Shown piece after piece: positions 33,401 through 33,525 of a stretch of 33,525 nucleotides of DNA (within the stretch, counting starts at the first letter, position 1; each line of letters opens with the position of its first letter). The position numbers and the translations under genes were made by a program. The stretch is from Algicola sp. (GTDB lineage Bacteria > Bacteroidota > Bacteroidia > Flavobacteriales > Flavobacteriaceae), in the NCBI GenBank assembly GCA_018222835.1, contig JAAEZN010000033.1, forward strand, positions 1-33,525, in the 5' to 3' direction. The notes under the pieces are model-generated. The model saw only the letters and a program-made list of their open reading frames with translations, did not search any database and was not told where the DNA came from.

Positions 33401-33525
33401 CTTGAGCTTGGATAAAGTTAGTGTGTCTGCAAGTGCGAACAATATTTTGCTTTGGACACCATTTGATGGTTATGATCCTGAAGGGAACCAGTACAGTGCA
33501 GGAAGCAATGTTTATGGGTTTACAG
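30471..33525 (+). CDS. SusC/RagA-family TonB-linked outer membrane receptor (3' end outside window)
   Basis: 1018 codons are visible from the ATG at 30471 to the right edge without a stop. The order is typical: signal peptide ([17 protein letters not shown]), CarboxypepD_reg-like domain ([31 protein letters not shown], about 23-100), TonB-box region ([11 protein letters not shown], about 96-106), plug domain ([71 protein letters not shown]), then the beta-barrel ([21 protein letters not shown] and [32 protein letters not shown]). It imports a glycan, peptide or similar nutrient together with a SusD lipoprotein, expected just beyond the window. The substrate cannot be read from the sequence. 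No sigma/anti-sigma pair precedes it. Confidence 0.96.
   Translation, partial: [1018 protein letters not shown]

Overview
The window comes from a Bacteroidota chromosome, most likely a marine member of the Flavobacteriaceae. The signs are an AT-rich sequence with promoter motifs of the TTG-N17-23-TAnnTTTG kind and little Shine-Dalgarno signal, a SusC/RagA TonB-linked receptor, a two-component regulator with a Reg_prop/Y_Y_Y sensor, a lipoprotein whose mature N-terminus (C-S-D-D-G-E-D) looks like a Bacteroidota surface-export signal, thrombospondin type-3 and cadherin-like surface repeats, and a speA/speB/deoxyhypusine-synthase-like polyamine operon. I cannot name the genus. I see no tRNA, rRNA, CRISPR array, IS element or phage gene.

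Layout. 1-3998 (minus strand): a DUF4347-like secreted protein followed 10 bp later by a giant multidomain surface protein that runs off the left edge. 3999-5270: a Crp/Fnr-family regulator (minus) flanked by two regulatory regions, one with a 22-bp perfect palindrome of Crp/Fnr type, the other with a decayed copy of part of the next gene. 5271-8938 (plus): a propeller sensor histidine kinase and its LytTR response regulator. 8988-10166 (minus): an unknown secreted protein. 10375-12036 (plus): a cadherin-repeat lipoprotein behind a textbook promoter. 12174-15421 (plus): a doubtful small ORF and a VPS10/sortilin-like secreted propeller protein. 15464-16183 (minus) and 16420-18007 (plus): a divergent cluster of a DinB-fold protein plus a small HMA-like protein on one side and a WYL regulator plus an AlkB-like dioxygenase on the other, with two matching operator-like palindromes between them. 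18103-18933: secreted endonuclease/exonuclease/phosphatase. 19117-21790: two-subunit molybdenum hydroxylase (Fe-S subunit and Tat-exported Mo subunit). 22256-28145: six-gene operon. 28686-29654: thioredoxin reductase. 29721-30164 (minus): lipocalin-like protein. 30471 to the right edge: SusC-type receptor.

The most interesting part is the operon at 22256-28145. Arginine decarboxylase makes agmatine, agmatinase makes putrescine, and the deoxyhypusine-synthase homologue probably makes homospermidine (as its Anabaena relative SpeY does). The same transcript then appears to encode a small, very acidic protein ending in Glu-Glu-Glu, an RMD1/DUF155 membrane-anchored protein, and a fusion of a RimB-type retropepsin-like protease with a RimK-type ATP-grasp ligase. 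RimK adds glutamates to an acidic C-terminal tail and RimB trims them, so the acidic protein is a natural candidate substrate. The operon leader holds a nested inverted repeat whose last base is the A of the speA start codon. The window may thus hold a coupled polyamine and protein-tail-modification system, though the coupling is inference from gene order.
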